The notes beneath the pieces were generated by a model. The model was not told the origin of the DNA and ran no database searches. It saw only the letters and a program-made list of their open reading frames with translations. From Shewanella sp. ANA-3 (GTDB lineage: Bacteria; Pseudomonadota; Gammaproteobacteria; Enterobacterales; Shewanellaceae), in NCBI RefSeq assembly GCF_000203935.1, contig NC_008577.1:3038001-3102000 (forward strand): DNA of 64,000 nt, given 5' to 3'. A program made the position numbers and the translations under genes. Positions 49,442-58,471 of this stretch are shown piece by piece. Within the stretch, counting starts at the first letter, position 1. Each line of letters begins with the position of its first letter.

Positions 49442-51244
49442 TTAGCTACCAAACTGCATTTGGTATAACTTGGCATACATGCCGCCAAGTTCCAGCAGGG
49501 ATTTATGGGTACCGCGCTCAACGATACGACCTTGATCGACCACTAAAATTTGATCGGCACTTTCAATGGTCGACAAACGGTGGGCAATCACGACCGAGGT
49601 GCGGTTTTGACGAAGATTATCCAGCCCTTGCTGAATCGCCTTCTCAGATTCGGTATCGAGTGCTGAGGTGGCTTCATCGAGGATCAGCACAGGCGCATCG
49701 CGCAGCATAGCGCGGGCAATCGCGATACGTTGTCTCTGACCGCCCGATAATAACACGCCGTTTTCACCCACTTGGGTATCTAAACCTTCGGGCAGTTGCT
49801 CGATAAACTCCATCGCATGGGCCAAGGTCGCCGCTTGAATAATCTGCTCGCGGGTCGCTTCGCCGGGATAGGCATAGGCGATGTTATTAGCAATGGTATC
49901 GTTAAACAACGTCACTTGCTGCGACACAAGTGCTACTTGATTACGCAATGATTTCAATGAGTAATCATAGATGCTGACATCATCGAGCAGAATGTCGCCA
50001 GATTCCAAGCCAGTGTAGAAACGTGTCACCAGACTGGCGATAGTGGATTTACCCGAGCCAGAACGTCCGACCAAGGCCAAGGTTTGCCCTTGGGTGACCT
50101 CGAAATCGATATTATCTAAGGCGCGGCGCTCCTGCCCGTCGTAGCTGAAGGACACATTATCAAAACGTAAGTTGCCCTTAGCACGCTTGACGGTATAAGT
50201 CCCCGTATCGGATTCAGGCAAAGTGTCTAACAATTCAAAGACCGTGGTACAGGCCGCGATACCGCGCTGAAATTCGGCATTCACACGCGTGAGGTTTTTG
50301 ATAGGTTGCAGCATGGCCATCATAGCGCCAAGGATGGTCGCGAAGGTACCTGCGGTCAAATCGGCTTTCATGCTATCGAGGCTCGCCGCATACAGCACAA
50401 AGGCCAAGGCAAAGGAGCCAATCACCATGATCAGCGGCTGGCTAATGGCCTGCGCCACGGCGAGTTTCATGTTTTGATGACGGTTTCTGTCATTCACTTT
50501 GGCAAAACGCGCCGTTTCGGTTTCTTGCCCGCCGAAGGCCAAGACGTTTTTATGGCCTTTGATCATCTGCTCGGTGGCGGCACTGACATCGCCCATCGCC
50601 GTTTGGATTTGTTTCGATACCTTACGGAAGCGGCGACTGACAATAGTGATCACCAACCCCATAATTGGGCCAATCACTAAAATACAGAGGGAAAGCTTCC
50701 AAGAGTTATAAAACATCAGCGCAAGCATACCGATAACCGTCACCCCATCACGTACGATGGAGATCAAGGCACTACCCGATGCGCGGGCAATTTGTTCGGT
50801 ATCGAAGGTGACTTTTGAAATCAAGTTCCCGGTGTTTTCTTTGTCCATGTAGCTCACGGGCAAGCTTAGATAATGCTCAAACACCTGCTGACGCATATCC
50901 ATGATCAAACGCGCACTCATGTAAGAAATGCCGTAGGTGGAGACAAAGTTCGCAAAACCGCGCAGGGAAAACATTAAAATAACCACTATCGGTGCCATTA
51001 ATAACACTTGGTTATCGGCATGGAAGCCTTGGCTAGTGGGGAGTGCGATACCGTTACTGATCGCAGGAGCACTGGAAAAGCCTTTATCGATAAAAGGACC
51101 GATAAAAGAAATAAAGGCCGCGTCGACAAGCCCATATACAATCAGGCCGACAACTGAAAGCAAAAACATGCCCTTCATCGGTTTGAGGTAGCCCAGTAAT
51201 CGTTTGAAAACTTTCCACATTTCGTCTTTAGGAGATGCTGTCAT
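49442..51244 (-). CDS. msbA: Lipid A export ATP-binding/permease protein MsbA
   Basis: Homodimeric ABC half-transporter flipping lipid A core across the inner membrane. The 600 residues hold an N-terminal six-helix domain and a C-terminal ATPase with Walker A GRSGSGKST, signature LLSGGQRQ and Walker B VLILDEATSALD. E. coli MsbA is 582 residues. I take ATG 51244; GTG 51253 is in frame. It is followed directly by lpxK. Confidence 0.96.
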   Translation of the reverse strand: MTASPKDEMWKVFKRLLGYLKPMKGMFLLSVVGLIVYGLVDAAFISFIGPFIDKGFSSAPAISNGIALPTSQGFHADNQVLLMAPIVVILMFSLRGFANFVSTYGISYMSARLIMDMRQQVFEHYLSLPVSYMDKENTGNLISKVTFDTEQIARASGSALISIVRDGVTVIGMLALMFYNSWKLSLCILVIGPIMGLVITIVSRRFRKVSKQIQTAMGDVSAATEQMIKGHKNVLAFGGQETETARFAKVNDRNRHQNMKLAVAQAISQPLIMVIGSFALAFVLYAASLDSMKADLTAGTFATILGAMMAMLQPIKNLTRVNAEFQRGIAACTTVFELLDTLPESDTGTYTVKRAKGNLRFDNVSFSYDGQERRALDNIDFEVTQGQTLALVGRSGSGKSTIASLVTRFYTGLESGDILLDDVSIYDYSLKSLRNQVALVSQQVTLFNDTIANNIAYAYPGEATREQIIQAATLAHAMEFIEQLPEGLDTQVGENGVLLSGGQRQRIAIARAMLRDAPVLILDEATSALDTESEKAIQQGLDNLRQNRTSVVIAHRLSTIESADQILVVDQGRIVERGTHKSLLELGGMYAKLYQMQFGS

Positions 51245-51276
51245 TGAAAACACTAAATTATGGCAAAGTGGCCATT

Positions 51277-53598
51277 CTACTCTGGATTAATCAAGTCACC
51301 AAATCTAAACAAGCGGTTATACCAAAATGGCGCCAAATCACGCCGATAGGTCTTCACCTCAAGCCGTCCAGCATTAAAAGAAACGCTGATTTGCCCTTCT
51401 CGCCCCGTCGTTAAATACTGAATATTCCGCGCTTGATAGCGCGCAACCACATCGGGCTTGGGGAAACCATAACGGTTATTGAGACCTGAAGGAAACAACA
51501 CTAACTCAGGAGCGACAGCATCGATAAAGGCAGGGGTTGATGAGGTGCGGCTGCCATGGTGCGGCGCAATGAGCACTTGGCTTTTAAGCTCGGCACCTTT
51601 GAGCGCTTGTTCAATCAATACCGCTTCGGTTTCCTTTTCAATATCACCACTGAGTAACAAACTGTGCGCGCCATCATCGATACGCAGCACACAGGAGGCG
51701 TTGTTCCCTCCCTTGGCCGTCTGCGGCGAAATAAAGTTTAACGTTAATTGCTGCCACTGAATTTGCTGCGGCACACAAGGCATACCAGCCAAATGAGCCA
51801 CATCGGTTATCCAGTTTGCCCTTGGATAGGCTTTAGCCAGTACTTCGGCACCACCTGCATGGTCGTTATCCCTATGACTCACGACAATATAATCCACCTG
51901 AGCTAAGCCTTTGCTGTTAAGAAACGGAATGACCACCCGTTCGCTATAGCTAAAATCTTCACCAAAGGCGGCGCCCGTATCATAGATAAGTGCGCGTTTA
52001 TCCTGTTCAATCACCACGGCTAATCCCTGCCCCACATCGAGTAGATGCAGTGTCCACTGAGGGGAAGAGGACTCAGTCACACGTGGAAAAATCACTAATA
52101 TGAACGGAATAAACAGCAAGGCTAAAGGTAAATGCCAGAGCCCATACCGACTATGATGCGGAAGGTAACGCCACAGTATCAAGGCCAACAGTGCGCACAG
52201 ACTGGCCCCGAGCAAGGTCTCAGAGACCGAATGCCAATGGGCGGGTAAATCACCACTAAGTTCCAATAACTTGCCATAGGGTAACAGTGTTAAATCAGCC
52301 AGATGGAACAACGCAAACCATGCTTGCCCCAAAAGAGTGCCTACCCACCAGAGGATAAACGCCAGCATAGACAAGGGGATAACGATTAAGCTAAACCAAG
52401 GCACCACCAGCATATTCATCCACAGACTGTGTACGCTTAGGCCGCCGAAAAACACCGCCTGTACCAGCCCTAACACCAAACTTAAACGCCATTGAATTGA
52501 CCAAAATTGCGCGAGTCTCCCTCTCGCTTTTGCCCTAAAGGTGGCGTTACCTTCAACGGGCTGAATACGCGGCGCGCTTTCCAAGGTATATAAAATAATC
52601 GCCAAGGCGCAAAACGACAGCCAAAAACCTGCACTCAAACAGGCAAGCGGATCGAGCAAAAGCACAATAAAGAGTGCAAACAGTAAACGGTCCCACGCAC
52701 TCGAATAGCGCCTTAATAAACTCAGCAGCATGATCAATAAAATCATCACTAACGCGCGTTGGGTCGAAACGGCAAATCCCGCTAAATAGCTATAAAATAA
52801 AGCACAACCACCGGCAAGCAATAGCGCAATCACTAGATTACGCCTGCTCGGATGCGCCGCGAAGCGGCTTAATAGAAACAGCGTGCATACATAAACCCAG
52901 GCGGTGATCACAGATAAATGCAGCCCAGATATCGCCACTAAATGCCCGGTTCCCGTTTGCCTTAATGCCTGCCACTTACTGGCGGGTATAAGTTGCTTAT
53001 CGCCTAAAATCAGCGCGAGCAAAATATCCCCCTGCTCGAATGTCGGCAGCTTAGGGGACAATTGGCTAATCAGATGATTTCTTAATGAAAAATGCGATGT
53101 TTCTAACGTTGCATGTAGTACCCTGCCCTTGCCAACAATATGCTGACTAATCAATTGCTTTTGTTCGTTGTAGCCACCTTGATTTAACACGCTCGAGATA
53201 GTTTTAGGCATCAGCGTAAATGACCAAACTTGCCCCACTTGCACCGCTTCGGGAGATTGCCAAGTGAGTCGCAACTTCGCCCTTGGCCAAAAGATTAAAT
53301 TTGGTTTATCGACAATAATATCGAAGCTAACCCAGTCGCTGTTTTGACTAACTAGTGATATGATTTCGGCCCTCACTTGAATTGGCTGTTGCGATAAAGG
53401 AAGATCCTGCCGAGATAAGACTAAGCAAAACCCTGTAAGCCAACACATCGCGAAGAGTATGCCAGACAAACTCGGCGCTTTTTTGAATAAGATGAGTGCC
53501 CCAAGGCAAAGGTAGGGTAAAGAATTAATTGGCAGCAGCGAGGGCCACAACATCGCTGATAATAAGGTGGCACTAAAGCCAAAAATGAATCCATTCAT
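51277..53598 (-). CDS. comEC: ComEC/Rec2-family DNA uptake protein
   Basis: Inner-membrane channel for transforming DNA, 773 residues. An N-terminal hydrophobic part is followed by the competence domain (AISGLHLSVI, KTGTGHLVA-like QTGTGHLVA) and a C-terminal metallo-beta-lactamase-like domain with HRDNDH (His 575). It lies 33 bases upstream of msbA on the same strand, as in E. coli (ycaI-msbA). Natural competence is not proven by this gene alone. Confidence 0.92.
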   Translation of the reverse strand: MNGFIFGFSATLLSAMLWPSLLPINSLPYLCLGALILFKKAPSLSGILFAMCWLTGFCLVLSRQDLPLSQQPIQVRAEIISLVSQNSDWVSFDIIVDKPNLIFWPRAKLRLTWQSPEAVQVGQVWSFTLMPKTISSVLNQGGYNEQKQLISQHIVGKGRVLHATLETSHFSLRNHLISQLSPKLPTFEQGDILLALILGDKQLIPASKWQALRQTGTGHLVAISGLHLSVITAWVYVCTLFLLSRFAAHPSRRNLVIALLLAGGCALFYSYLAGFAVSTQRALVMILLIMLLSLLRRYSSAWDRLLFALFIVLLLDPLACLSAGFWLSFCALAIILYTLESAPRIQPVEGNATFRAKARGRLAQFWSIQWRLSLVLGLVQAVFFGGLSVHSLWMNMLVVPWFSLIVIPLSMLAFILWWVGTLLGQAWFALFHLADLTLLPYGKLLELSGDLPAHWHSVSETLLGASLCALLALILWRYLPHHSRYGLWHLPLALLFIPFILVIFPRVTESSSPQWTLHLLDVGQGLAVVIEQDKRALIYDTGAAFGEDFSYSERVVIPFLNSKGLAQVDYIVVSHRDNDHAGGAEVLAKAYPRANWITDVAHLAGMPCVPQQIQWQQLTLNFISPQTAKGGNNASCVLRIDDGAHSLLLSGDIEKETEAVLIEQALKGAELKSQVLIAPHHGSRTSSTPAFIDAVAPELVLFPSGLNNRYGFPKPDVVARYQARNIQYLTTGREGQISVSFNAGRLEVKTYRRDLAPFWYNRLFRFGDLINPE

Positions 53599-53630
53599 AG
53601 TGAATTAAGTTAAGACAGCAATTTCAGCCT

Positions 53631-54140
53631 ATGCCAAAAAAATTAATCAAAAAATATATGCCTAAGCCTGAAACCCTGCGTGAGCACAAACACCTACGCA
53701 TTTTCGGTCGCTTATTACATAACCCCAATCTGTGGGCGCTTAATCGCCGCTCTGCCCCGGGGGCCTTTGCCATAGGTTTGTTTGTCGCTTGGATCCCAAT
53801 GCCGTTTCAAATGGTGGTCGCCGCCGCTTTCGCCATCCTGTTTAATGTCAATATTCCTGTCTCTGTCGCATTAGTGTGGATCACCAACCCGCTCACCATG
53901 CCGGTAATGTTTTATGGCGCTTATTTATTAGGTGCAAAAATTCTTGGGCATGCGCCGCAGGAGTTTGCCTTTGAAGCCAGCTGGCAGTGGATTGAGTCTT
54001 CATTGGCCACCATTGGCCCCGCATTTTTGCTTGGTTGCTTAGTGTTAGGGGTGATATTTTCCGCCTTGGGATACCTGACGATCAGTAACCTGTGGAAATA
54101 CTCCATCATGTTTAAATGGCAAAAGCGTAAGACAAAATAA
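53631..54140 (+). CDS. DUF2062 membrane protein
   Basis: A 169-residue protein with three to four hydrophobic segments and the DUF2062 core (RRSAPGAFAIGLFVAWIPMP and TNPLTMPVMFYGAYLLG). The ends are strongly basic. The function is unknown. It is divergent from comEC, with a 32-base gap. Confidence 0.87.
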   Translation: MPKKLIKKYMPKPETLREHKHLRIFGRLLHNPNLWALNRRSAPGAFAIGLFVAWIPMPFQMVVAAAFAILFNVNIPVSVALVWITNPLTMPVMFYGAYLLGAKILGHAPQEFAFEASWQWIESSLATIGPAFLLGCLVLGVIFSALGYLTISNLWKYSIMFKWQKRKTK

Positions 54141-54546
54141 TTGCCGCATCTTTGCCACACCATCCCATAGCTCACCAGGATTGTATCTAAACGCATCCAA
54201 TAGCATCTAAGCACTTTGATTAGCGCTTAGATGTCTTATAAGTGATCCAGCTTAGATACATTTGCTTAACTTGTTGCATTGGGTTTCGTAGTCAAGCTCA
54301 CCCAAGATATTGAACCAGTTAACTCCTCTAAGCATGACCTTCTCAGCCCCAGTAACACTTGCCGCTTGCTAAACTTAAATCCTTAAGCTACCCGCAATCT
54401 CACATCTAAGAGCCAATCCGTCACATCTCACCGCAAAATAAACAGCTTACACGGCAATAAACTGACTGTTACTCAAAAGGAGATATATACATTCATTTTA
54501 TTTGCAGCTTAAAATATTCCCATGTTCACCTTCACCACTGCTTTGT
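54141..54546. other. Intergenic region upstream of nnrS
   Basis: About 400 bases. It holds a nine-base inverted repeat CATCTAAGC/GCTTAGATG at 54204-54233, which may end the DUF2062 transcript. An AAAAGGAG ribosome site at 54475-54482 has no ATG at the proper distance. I saw no clear NsrR or FNR site. Confidence 0.5.
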
Positions 54547-55719
54547 ATGCTGAATATTGATGAACCCGCACACTTACAACCCAAAGTAGCCTTGTTTCGC
54601 TTAGGTTTTAGACCCTTTTTCCTATTTGCCAGCCTGTTTAGTCTCTTAAGTCTGGGTATATGGGGCGGTTTGCTCTCAGGCAAGTCGTTACTGCCAAGCA
54701 CACTCAATCCACTCTGGTGGCATGGCCATGAGATGATTTTTGGTTTTGTCTGCGCTGTAGTTGCAGGCTTTTTACTGACAGCCGTTCAAAACTGGACGGG
54801 ACGCCCTGGCATTAAAGGTTTGCCTTTAGCTGGACTATTTTTAGTATGGCTACTGCCTCGGTTGTTGTTAATATTGCCCTTCAACATTCCGCTTGTGGCC
54901 ATTATGGTCATCGATCTGCTGTTTTTACCCTTAACAGCGGTCTTGTTAGCCATTTCGGTGATTGAGGTTCGCCAGTGGCGCAACTTTGTGTTTATCCCCA
55001 TTCTGAGTTTACTTACCATCTTCAACGGCGTGAGTTATTACGGCTTAATGACTAATCAATTGAATTGGATGAATAACGGACTCTATGCCGCAGTGATATT
55101 GGTCGCGGTTATTGTTGCGCTGCTCGGCGGACGGGTGATCCCATTTTTTACTGAGCGAGCGACCCAATGGCAAAAGCAGTCTCCTATCCCAGCGATAGAG
55201 TATTTAAGTTTCGTTAGCCTATTAGCCCTAGTGATAAGTCTCTTTTTAACAGAAACATTATTGACCCGTATTCTTGCAGGTGTCGCAGGCTTAGTACTCT
55301 TTATTCGTTGGTTTCGCTGGGGATGGAATGCCAGTTGGCCAGTGCCACTATTATGGTCGCTGCATTTAAGTTACTTATGTATCCCCATAGGTTTAGGGCT
55401 AATTGCCGCAGGATTGCCACTTTCCGTTGGTATGCATTCCATTACTGTTGGGGGATTGGGCGGAATGATCCTCGCGATGATGTCACGGGTCTCGCTCGGG
55501 CATACGGGGCGCACACTGACACCGCCGCGGCCAATGGCGCTGGCTTTTGCTTTAATCCTCATAGCCACAGTGCTGCGCGTCCTTGCGGGCTTACTTAGTA
55601 CTTGGTTTATCGAACTCATGCTCGCCGCCATTGCGCTGTGGATCTTCGCCTTCGGTTGTTTCTGTTACTGTTATGGACCTATGCTTTGTCGCGTAAGGGC
55701 CGATGGACGCCCTGGCTAA
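54547..55719 (+). CDS. nnrS: NnrS family protein
   Basis: Polytopic heme- and copper-containing membrane protein linked to nitric oxide resistance. From ATG 54547 the protein is about 390 residues with some 12 helices. Conserved features are FRPFFLFA, WWHGHEMIFGF with two histidines, TAVQNWTGRP, and MHSITVGGLGGMILAMMSRVSLGHTGR split over a helix. A TTG at 54502 is in frame. Family genes respond to NO or low oxygen, but no operator is seen. Confidence 0.92.
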   Translation: MLNIDEPAHLQPKVALFRLGFRPFFLFASLFSLLSLGIWGGLLSGKSLLPSTLNPLWWHGHEMIFGFVCAVVAGFLLTAVQNWTGRPGIKGLPLAGLFLVWLLPRLLLILPFNIPLVAIMVIDLLFLPLTAVLLAISVIEVRQWRNFVFIPILSLLTIFNGVSYYGLMTNQLNWMNNGLYAAVILVAVIVALLGGRVIPFFTERATQWQKQSPIPAIEYLSFVSLLALVISLFLTETLLTRILAGVAGLVLFIRWFRWGWNASWPVPLLWSLHLSYLCIPIGLGLIAAGLPLSVGMHSITVGGLGGMILAMMSRVSLGHTGRTLTPPRPMALAFALILIATVLRVLAGLLSTWFIELMLAAIALWIFAFGCFCYCYGPMLCRVRADGRPG

Positions 55720-55776
55720 AGCGGCGTCTAAAATCGTGGCGCTTTGATTCTGTGGCTCAACAAGCAATTGTTATCT

Positions 55777-55792
55777 TGTGAATTGAGTCACA
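55777..55792 (+). promoter_or_regulatory. CRP-type binding site upstream of psiE
   Basis: A perfect TGTGA-N6-TCACA, 77 bases before the psiE ATG. Confidence 0.7.
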
Positions 55793-55868
55793 GAGAATCA
55801 CGCCTCTTTTCCCTACCTAAGGTATTTTTACTGTTACTATTTATAAAAATATTCAGTAGGGAGTACCT

Positions 55869-56273
55869 ATGCCATTTTATCGTCAATACGGTGCCAAGGG
55901 CTTAAAAGCCGTTGAGCATCTGGTATTAATCATCATCGCCATTGCGACCGTTGTCGCCATCGGTCAAGAAATTGTTCATGTCTTTAATGTCGGCGCCGTA
56001 GCGCTTGCCGATCTACTGTTATTGTTTATTTACCTTGAAGTGCTCGCCATGGTGGCCAACTACGCCGAATCGGGCAAATTACCCGTGCGTATGCCGCTGT
56101 ACATTGCGATTGTCGCCCTAGCGCGGTACTTAATCTTAGATATGAAGAGTATGGATGACTGGCGCATTGCCGCCATTTCACTCTCGACTTTGATTTTAGC
56201 GGCGACGGTTATCGTTATCCGTTGGGGCCAATTAAAAATGCCCTACCCTAAAAATCAAGAATACGATAATTAA
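55869..56273 (+). CDS. psiE: Phosphate-starvation-inducible PsiE-like membrane protein
   Basis: A 134-residue inner-membrane protein with four hydrophobic segments, matching the PsiE fold (KAVEHLVLIIIAIATVV, LLLLFIYLEVLAMV, PLYIAIVALARYLILD). In E. coli psiE is induced by phosphate starvation and regulated by cAMP-CRP. A perfect CRP-type site precedes it here. Its function is unknown. Confidence 0.88.
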   Translation: MPFYRQYGAKGLKAVEHLVLIIIAIATVVAIGQEIVHVFNVGAVALADLLLLFIYLEVLAMVANYAESGKLPVRMPLYIAIVALARYLILDMKSMDDWRIAAISLSTLILAATVIVIRWGQLKMPYPKNQEYDN

Positions 56274-56281
56274 CCTTCCTG

Positions 56282-56312
56282 CGCGCCATTGCCAGCCAAA
56301 GGCAATGGCGCG
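56282..56312 (+). terminator. Strong hairpin between psiE and the PilZ gene
   Basis: Perfect 12-base stem CGCGCCATTGCC/GGCAATGGCGCG with a seven-base loop, but no T-run follows. Confidence 0.55.
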
Positions 56313-56424
56313 ATGTTCTTGCCAGTAAAATCCCCACCAAAGACCTCGCTTTCACATTGGTATTCTGCCAAAAAGCAATTATGCTAGTTTTACTGAGATC
56401 AATTATTTACGGGGCAATTGAGTT

Positions 56425-56727
56425 ATGGGTGACCATCCAACAGGATTTGAAGAAAAACGTGGGTCGCTTCGCGTGGATATGGAAGCCGAGCGCGTACTCT
56501 TACATTGGACAGATAACGACGATGTAAACCATACCGACCAAGGCGTGTGCATCGATTTAGCCCGTAGAGGCATTTTGTTTGATTATAAAAAACCGTTCTC
56601 GCTGGGTGACTTAGTCACAGTGACCTTTAATCCTGACACCGATCATGAGAATAGCGTTAAAGGTCAGGTCTGCCGCTGCTCTAAACGTCATGATCAAAGC
56701 TATCATGTCGCTATGCAATTGCTTTAA
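56425..56727 (+). CDS. PilZ-domain c-di-GMP-binding protein
   Basis: A 100-residue single-domain PilZ protein. The c-di-GMP loop RxxxR is RGSLR (12-16) and the D/NxS/AxxG motif is DLARRG (44-49), so ligand binding is likely. It probably signals the level of c-di-GMP, made by enzymes such as the GGDEF protein at 2145. It lies 77 bases before the ParA gene on the same strand. Confidence 0.88.
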   Translation: MGDHPTGFEEKRGSLRVDMEAERVLLHWTDNDDVNHTDQGVCIDLARRGILFDYKKPFSLGDLVTVTFNPDTDHENSVKGQVCRCSKRHDQSYHVAMQLL

Positions 56728-56804
56728 TTTCAATCCAGCTACGCAGGGTCGATTGAGCTGTTCTACACTGAATTAGTTGAACTATTCGTACAGGGGACAT
56801 AGCT

Positions 56805-57473
56805 ATGATATTGCTGGTGGGTGGTGAAAAAGGTGGTAGTGGCAAGAGTTGCCTCGCGCAAAATCTGGCGGTTTATATAAAGCAGAAATTTGACGCCAAT
56901 GTGCTGATGGTCGACTGTGACCCACAACGTACCACATCCGATTGGATCCAAGCCCGAAACAACGACCCTAGCCTCCCTGCCATTAACTGTATTCAACTCT
57001 ACGGTAAAATTCGTAACGATTTGCTCAGTCTCAATGAGCGTTTCGACTATGTGATTGTCGACTGCGGTGGTCAAGATAACCTTGCGATGCGCGCCGCGAT
57101 GTCGGTGGCCACATATGTGGTGATCCCCCTAAGACCTAAGCGTCGCGATCTAAAAACCTTACCCCATATGGAAGACATGCTCAGCACCTGTAAGATGGTT
57201 AACCCCAAAATGGTGGCCACCATAGTGCTCACCCAATGCCCCGCGCTGCCCACACAGGTCAAACGTATTTTAGAGGCCAAAGAAGTGGTGCAATCCTTCG
57301 GGTTACGCGTGCTTAACTCGGTGACGTTTTGCCGTAACATTTACGATGACAGTGAGGAAAAAGGATCGTCTGTGATAGAAATTGAGCCCGATGGAAAAGC
57401 GGCCGACGAAATCCGCGCAATTGTGGATGAGCTGTTCACCTTACCTCCAGAAAATAGTTATGAGCTTAACTGA
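56805..57473 (+). CDS. Orphan ParA-family ATPase
   Basis: A 222-residue ParA/MinD-type ATPase with deviant Walker A GGEKGGSGKS (Lys 9 and Lys 14) and Walker B YVIVDCGG. Small ParA proteins of this kind position plasmids, chemoreceptor arrays or other cargo. The downstream gene overlaps it by 14 bases and encodes a small DNA-binding-like partner. There is no parB or parS nearby, and the cargo is unknown. Confidence 0.85.
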   Translation: MILLVGGEKGGSGKSCLAQNLAVYIKQKFDANVLMVDCDPQRTTSDWIQARNNDPSLPAINCIQLYGKIRNDLLSLNERFDYVIVDCGGQDNLAMRAAMSVATYVVIPLRPKRRDLKTLPHMEDMLSTCKMVNPKMVATIVLTQCPALPTQVKRILEAKEVVQSFGLRVLNSVTFCRNIYDDSEEKGSSVIEIEPDGKAADEIRAIVDELFTLPPENSYELN

Positions 57474-57801
57474 TCTTAAACGTAAGAAACCCAAACAAGT
57501 CATCAAGTCGGTTTCTGTTGATGATTTTATTGAAGATGCCAATAACTATGCTCTTGGCAAGGCGAGTATTCTTAACATCCCCACAGTCGAGCCTAAGGGA
57601 TTAGATAAAAAGTCCGCCAAGATTTACCGCCACGCCACTTTTACCTTAACCGAAACCAGTATTTCCCAGCTCGATGGCCTGGCAAAGGAAACCAAGATTG
57701 CTAAATCGCGGCTGCTGCGGATTTTGATTGATGAGTTCAGCCACAGAACGGCTGAGGAACAACTCAAAGTAGTCAATAAAAGTAAGAAAAATGAGGGTTA
57801 A
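57460..57801 (+). CDS. Small partner protein of the ParA ATPase, C-terminal ribbon-helix-helix-like
   Basis: A 113-residue protein, very basic at the N-terminus (LKRKKPKQVIK). The C-terminal half (RHATFTLTETSISQLDGLAKE and AKSRLLRILIDEF) looks like a ribbon-helix-helix DNA-binding fold. ATG 57460 overlaps the ParA stop codon, so the two genes are coupled. It may be the centromere-binding or adaptor half of a partition pair. I do not know an exact homologue. Confidence 0.75.
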   Translation: MSLTDLKRKKPKQVIKSVSVDDFIEDANNYALGKASILNIPTVEPKGLDKKSAKIYRHATFTLTETSISQLDGLAKETKIAKSRLLRILIDEFSHRTAEEQLKVVNKSKKNEG

Positions 57802-57827
57802 CTCGACTCTTTATGCATTGATATTAG

Positions 57828-57850
57828 CGGTTATCGGGAGTGATAACTGC
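57828..57850 (+). terminator. Hairpin after the ParA partner gene
   Basis: Stem GCGGTTATC/GATAACTGC with one G-T pair lies 27 bases past the stop codon. There is no T-run, so it is only a possible transcript end. Confidence 0.35.
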
Positions 57851-58083
57851 TTAAGTTTTCTGCAATAAAACTGCCGCGATGCAAACCTCTATAAAATCCC
57901 GCTTTAGAGAGATTTAATTGGCCGCAACCTAATGCGGCCAATGGTTCTGAACCTGACTGACGCTATATCGACTAAGGGCAGTTCGCCTAGGCTCATATGA
58001 ACCTAGACTACAATTTGCTTCAACTTCTATTGCCTAAGCTTCGATTAGCTAGGCTTCGATTAACAAGAGTACTTTCAATCATC

Positions 58084-58334
58084 TTAGTGGTGTGAATGAT
58101 TGCACTGCCGCCCAGCCACCAGAGTCAACCCTTGCTCCGATTCCAGCATTTTTCCTTTGCGCAGTAATAAGCTAATCAGCTCTTCCGCCTGTAGATTATC
58201 GGCGCTGCAAGTGTGATAACGCGCATGGTCGCCAAAGGTTTGGCCATCAAGGCGATAAACTCAGGCTTTAAAAGCGGATTTTCTTGCGCTACCATCAGCG
58301 CCATAACGTCATGACCGTGAACAGAATCGGACAT
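58084..58334 (-). pseudogene. YecH-like DUF2492 metal-binding protein, frameshifted
   Basis: The minus-strand frame starts MSDSVHGHDVMALMV, like YecH, but leaves the family after LMAK. Shifting one base restores TFGDHARYHTCSADNL, EELISLLLRKGKM and a C-terminal CNHSHH end. The lost base fits an A from AAAA (TTT at 58239-58241 on the plus strand). With it restored the protein has 83 residues. Conserved HGH, HTC and Cys/His-rich tail suggest metal binding. It may be a sequencing error or a true mutation. Confidence 0.8.
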
Positions 58335-58471
58335 AGTCTCTCCAAAAGATGTAAAAGATGTAAAAAAGATTAAGCTTTATATCCGAACTGTTGAATTTTA
58401 ACCCTGATCTTGCGCACATACTGCCGATTTCAATGCCTGTGCCGACTGCAATGACGATAAAGTGAGCTACT

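Noticed and set aside
51277..53598. Evidence of horizontal transfer from the presence of comEC
   Set aside because: comEC upstream of msbA is the normal gammaproteobacterial arrangement and composition matches the neighbours.
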